NCBI GenBank assembly: GCA_013814015.1 | Contig: JACCQS010000136.1 | Span: 1 to 8,326, forward strand | DNA from: Geodermatophilaceae bacterium | GTDB taxonomy: Bacteria; Actinomycetota; Actinomycetes; Mycobacteriales; Geodermatophilaceae | Reading direction: 5' to 3' | Length of the DNA: 8,326 nucleotides | Shown: positions 5,476 through 8,326 of the stretch, in pieces | Layout: every line of letters starts with the position of its first letter | Numbering within the stretch: position 1 is the first letter of the stretch | Program-made: the position numbers and the translations under genes | The notes under the pieces: generated by a model | What the model was told of the DNA's origin: nothing | Seen by the model: the letters and a program-made list of their open reading frames with translations, nothing else | Database searches by the model: none

Positions 5476-5633
5476 GGACGATCCGTGATGGTGCGCTTCG
5501 CGATGACATCGACCCCGACGAGCTGGCCACCTACTCCTTGCACGCCCTTACCGCAGGCAGCAGTCTGCCGTCCCAGGCCGCGGTCAGACGTCTCGTTGCC
5601 ATCACCATGGCAGCGCTGCGACCGCAACGCTGA
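5472..5633 (+). pseudogene. TetR-family regulator, C-terminal remnant only
   Basis: From 5472 to TGA 5631-5633 one frame reads LRTIRDGALRDDIDPDELAT, then YSLHALTAGSSLPSQAAVRR and LVAITMAALRPQR. This matches the end of the ligand-binding domain of actinobacterial TetR regulators ('GALR.DV.PEELA.Y.LHAL', 'LPS.AAVRRLV..TL.GLRP'). There is no start codon in this frame after the methyltransferase stop, and the DNA-binding helix-turn-helix and most of the ligand domain are missing. The similarity begins within a few bases of the methyltransferase TGA, which looks like a deletion junction. No function is expected. The identity rests on remembered family wording, so it is moderate. Confidence 0.6.
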
Positions 5634-5691
5634 CCCGAGGCCTTGCGACTCGTCGCGCGGTAGCCGACCCTGCCGGTGAAAGGATCTCGGC

Positions 5692-6858
5692 GTGCGCAGG
5701 ATGGATGCTGTCGAGCGCCGAGCCAGACTCGCCCTTCGTCACAGCGTGGTCGCGGGACATCGAGCCGGCGATGTCGTGGAAGCGGCTCGCAGCATGATCT
5801 GCCTGCACGGAACCGATCCGGTCACCGTCTATCTGTCGGCCCGGGCGCGCGTCGACGGCATGACGGTCAGCGATCTGGAACGCGCCTTGTACGTCGACCG
5901 GTCCTTGGTCAAGCACCTGGCGATGCGTCGTACCCTCTTTGTCTTCCCGCGAGCGGCGCTGCCCTTGGCTCAGGCAGGCGCCAGCAACCGCGTTGCAGAC
6001 TCCGAGCGGCGCAGGCTGATCCGGGACGTGGAGACGGCGGGGCTGCACCGCAACGGCGCTCTCTGGCTGTCGACAGCCTCCGAGCAGGTGCTGGAGTTGC
6101 TGTCCGACGGCCGCGAGTTCACCTCGTCCCAAGTGCGCGACGCGGTCCCGGCGCTCGAGGGATCCATCGCCTATGGCGAAGGGAGACCCTGGGGTGGGCG
6201 GGTGCCTGTTGGCCCGCGAGTGATGACGACGCTGTCCGCGGCAGGTCGCGTCCTACGAGCGTCGAACGACGGAGGATGGACCACGTCACGACCCCGTTGG
6301 GCGTCCACGAGGTCCTGGTTGGGGGAAGAGATCGAGCCTCGCTCGCACGCCGAGTGCCTGGCCGGACTGGTGCAGCGGTGGCTGCGCGTGTTCGGCCCGG
6401 GCACTGCGGCCGACATCAAGTGGTGGCTCGGGTCGACCGTCGCGGCCGTACACAGAGCGCTGTCCGACGTCCACGCGGTCGAGGTCGACCTCGACGGACA
6501 GACCGGATACCTACTCCCCGACGACCTGGAGGTGACCGGCCCCGTCGAACCGTGGGCCGCGCTGCTACCGCCGCTGGATCCCACCACGATGGGCTGGTTC
6601 GAACGCACCTGGTACCTCGGCCCGTACAAGGCGCAGTTGTTCGATACCACCGGCAATGCCGGATCCACGGTGTGGTGGGACGGGCGGATCGTTGGCGGCT
6701 GGCGTCAGTCCGACACCGGCGAGGTCGTCCTGCAACTGCTCGAGGACATTGGCTCCCACGCTCAGCAGGTGATCGAGGGCGAGGCGGCCCGCCTCACCGA
6801 GTGGCTCGGCGGCATCCGGGTGTTGCCGCGGTTTCCCTCCCCGCTGTGGAAGACGTAA
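5692..6858 (+). CDS. HTH_42 winged-helix DNA-binding protein (AlkZ-like fold)
   Basis: A 388-residue protein of the HTH_42 (PF06224) family, to which the DNA glycosylases AlkZ and YcaQ belong. Marks: an N-terminal RRARLALRHSVV helix; the family's signature segment ICLHGTDPVTVYLSARARV (residues 36-54); ALYVDRSLVKHLAMRRTLFVFPR; a WLRVFGPGTAADIKWWLG helix-turn-helix; PWAALLPPLDPTTMGW; and a WWDGRIVGGW strand near the C-terminus. In AlkZ the signature segment carries the catalytic QxQ and in YcaQ QxD. Here the same place reads H39-G40-T41, so glycosylase activity cannot be assumed. Start GTG 5692 has AAAGGA (5679-5684) 7 bases upstream; ATG 5701 lacks a site. It is followed after 10 bases by an MFS exporter, indicating an operon. 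Confidence 0.85.
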   Translation: MRRMDAVERRARLALRHSVVAGHRAGDVVEAARSMICLHGTDPVTVYLSARARVDGMTVSDLERALYVDRSLVKHLAMRRTLFVFPRAALPLAQAGASNRVADSERRRLIRDVETAGLHRNGALWLSTASEQVLELLSDGREFTSSQVRDAVPALEGSIAYGEGRPWGGRVPVGPRVMTTLSAAGRVLRASNDGGWTTSRPRWASTRSWLGEEIEPRSHAECLAGLVQRWLRVFGPGTAADIKWWLGSTVAAVHRALSDVHAVEVDLDGQTGYLLPDDLEVTGPVEPWAALLPPLDPTTMGWFERTWYLGPYKAQLFDTTGNAGSTVWWDGRIVGGWRQSDTGEVVLQLLEDIGSHAQQVIEGEAARLTEWLGGIRVLPRFPSPLWKT

Positions 6859-6868
6859 CGGGCACTGG

Positions 6869-8128
6869 GTGATCCCTCCCGCTGAGCCGCAGCGCCTCCG
6901 AGACCATCCCGGGTTCCGCCGGTTCTGGGTTGCCTCGACGATCTCGTCCTTCGGTACCTACATCACCACCCTGGCCATCGGGGTCCTCGTGGTGGTTGAT
7001 CTCGGCGGCTCGGCCGCGGACGTCGGCTGGGTCAACGCAGCGCGTTGGGCCCCGTACCTAGTGGTCGGTCTGCTCGTCGGCGTGCTGGCCGACCGGCTAC
7101 GGCGCAAGCCGCTGCTGGTGAGCACCGATCTGGCGCGCGCCGCCGTGCTCGGCGCCGTCCCGCTGCTGGCGATCACGCAGACCCTGTCGGTAGGTGTTCT
7201 GGTGCTCCTGATGGCTGCCTTCGGCCTGCTCTCGGTCTGCAACGACGCCGCCCATCAATCGTTCCTGCCCCGGTTGCTCCCGCGAACTGCCTTGCCACGA
7301 GCCAATGCGCGGCTGCAGCAGAGCGACACCGTTGCCCAAACCTCTGGCCCGTTGCTCGCCGGCGGACTGGTTACCTGGCTGGGAGCACCCGTTGCCGTAC
7401 TGGCCGACGCCGTCTCCTACCTGGTGTCCGGTGTGCTGATTGCCGCGACCGCGATCGATGACCGGGCTCCGGAGCGCTCCAGCCGGGGCGTCACCTCGCT
7501 GCTGAGCGAGCTGCGCGAGGGACTGCGCTGGGTCTATCGACATCCGAGGCTGCGGCCCCTCGCGCTGGGCACGCATGCGTGGTTTCTGTTCAATGCAGTC
7601 CTGATCACCGTGTACGTCCCCTTCGCCTTGCGTGAGCTCGGCATGGGTGCCGGCGGGCTCGCGGTGACGCTGTCGTTGGCCGGCGTCGGCGGCTTCCTGG
7701 GCACCAGTTTGTGGGGATGGCTCGGCCGACGGCTGAGCCCCGCGAGGATCCTCGGGGGCGCCCGCCTGTTGGAGGCCGCGGGCTTCGCGGTTGTGGCCGT
7801 CACCCCCGGTCTGGATGACCTCGGGATTGCCGGCGTGGTCGCCGTCGCCGGAGTGGGGCAGTTCCTGTTCGGCTTCGGGATGGGCGCCGAGGGTCCGGCC
7901 GAGCTCTCCTACCGCCAGGCGGTCACTCCGGATCGGCTCCAGGGGCGGATGAACGCCACGATGCGTTCGCTCAACCGAGCGGCGATTGTGGTCGGTGCGC
8001 CGCTGGGCGGGCTGCTCGCCGATGCGGTGACGCCGCGGTTCGCTCTCTGGGTCGGCGTCCTCGGCGTCGCCACCAGCGCAGTCGGTTTGGCGGTCTCCGG
8101 CTTCCGGCACGCCGCTCACGACGACTGA
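6869..8128 (+). CDS. MFS transporter, exporter-type (EntS-like MFS_3 group)
   Basis: A 419-residue polytopic membrane protein with about 12 predicted helices. Typical marks of the MFS_3 exporter group: the N-terminal PGFRRFWVASTISSFGTYIT entry; the cytoplasmic loop 2-3 motif A as VGVLADRLRRKPLL (D75, R76, R79, K80); FLPRLLPRTALPRANARLQQ followed by SGPLLAGGLV; the central loop with LREGLRWVYRHPRLRPLAL; and QGRMNATMRSLNRAAIVVGA near the last helices. This group exports small molecules, including siderophores and antibiotics, using the proton gradient. Start is GTG 6869, 10 bases after the HTH_42 stop, with only a weak ribosome-binding site, so translational coupling is likely. Length and motifs appear complete. 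Substrate unknown; the partner protein hints at export of a harmful compound, which is inference. Confidence 0.88.
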   Translation: MIPPAEPQRLRDHPGFRRFWVASTISSFGTYITTLAIGVLVVVDLGGSAADVGWVNAARWAPYLVVGLLVGVLADRLRRKPLLVSTDLARAAVLGAVPLLAITQTLSVGVLVLLMAAFGLLSVCNDAAHQSFLPRLLPRTALPRANARLQQSDTVAQTSGPLLAGGLVTWLGAPVAVLADAVSYLVSGVLIAATAIDDRAPERSSRGVTSLLSELREGLRWVYRHPRLRPLALGTHAWFLFNAVLITVYVPFALRELGMGAGGLAVTLSLAGVGGFLGTSLWGWLGRRLSPARILGGARLLEAAGFAVVAVTPGLDDLGIAGVVAVAGVGQFLFGFGMGAEGPAELSYRQAVTPDRLQGRMNATMRSLNRAAIVVGAPLGGLLADAVTPRFALWVGVLGVATSAVGLAVSGFRHAAHDD

Positions 8129-8326
8129 CCATCCGCGTGCCGTCGTCGGCTCCCCTCCCAGCGAGATGCGGTACGCCGCGAGCGACCAAGTGCACGATTC
8201 CCCGTCGCTGAAGGGTGCGTTTGGCGCACGTCGATGACTGCCGTACACGTCATCTGTGGTTTACGCGGGCCGGACTCCTGGCAGACGATCTCCGTTCTGC
8301 CGCTCGGCAAGTGAACCGGACCCAAA

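Noticed and set aside
5485..5679. GTG-ATG-GTG start run opening a 64-codon frame after the methyltransferase.
   Set aside because: The translation is Pro/Ser/Arg-rich noise; the neighbouring frame carries the TetR-like tail.
8214..8228. Small hairpin GTGCG-TTTGG-CGCAC as a terminator after the MFS gene.
   Set aside because: The stem is 5 bp, there is no T-run, and it lies about 85 bases beyond the stop. Such stems are common by chance at this GC content.
7097..8248. 383-codon minus-strand open frame across the MFS gene.
   Set aside because: It is antisense to a complete MFS transporter, its composition is dominated by Gln, Arg, Gly and His, and it has no recognisable domain. High GC produces such frames.
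8116..8326. Minus-strand frame entering from the right edge and a 26-codon plus-strand ORF (8234-8314).
   Set aside because: Neither has a ribosome-binding site or any family resemblance, and the minus frame runs into the end of the MFS gene. The last 198 bases may hold a promoter or the edge of another gene, but nothing can be supported.

Overview
The window is very GC-rich, uses GTG and TTG starts freely, has short gaps between genes, and its protein families are typical of Actinomycetota. I infer a soil-type actinomycete (Propionibacteriales or Micromonosporales-like). The genus cannot be fixed from this stretch.

Layout, left to right. (1) The C-terminal end of a short-chain dehydrogenase/reductase, plus strand. 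(2) A perfect 12-bp inverted repeat at 494-544, sitting at the degraded 3' end of a minus-strand B3/4-domain gene. That gene is broken by a frameshift and lacks its C-terminus. Upstream of it in the same operon is an apparently intact LysE/RhtB-type exporter. (3) A GNAT acetyltransferase, divergent from the exporter with only 18 bp between start codons. (4) A minus-strand ArsR-type regulator, convergent with the GNAT gene. Upstream of it is a 29-codon remnant of an SRPBCC (AHSA1-like) gene that still has a strong ribosome-binding site, and then a 10-bp inverted repeat that looks like an operator. (5) A compact MazEF-type toxin-antitoxin pair (ribbon-helix-helix antitoxin and MazF/PemK toxin) with a palindrome just before the antitoxin start. 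(6) A minus-strand pentapeptide-repeat protein with an eight-cysteine N-terminal domain. (7) A divergent PrmC/HemK-like glutamine methyltransferase whose catalytic motif reads NVPY. Its stop codon is abutted by the C-terminal scrap of a TetR regulator. (8) A two-gene plus-strand operon of an HTH_42 (AlkZ-like fold) winged-helix protein and an MFS exporter. The last 198 bases (8129-8326) hold no gene I can support.

No single multi-gene pathway runs through the window. It is accessory-type chromosome made of one- and two-gene units. Three broken or shrunken genes (B3/4, SRPBCC, TetR) point to repeated small deletions. The most interesting items are the cysteine-rich/pentapeptide fusion, the HTH_42 + MFS pair as a possible DNA-damage or toxin-tolerance unit, and the ArsR operon whose partner gene has been hollowed out. 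I did not see a clearly new defence or mobile system.
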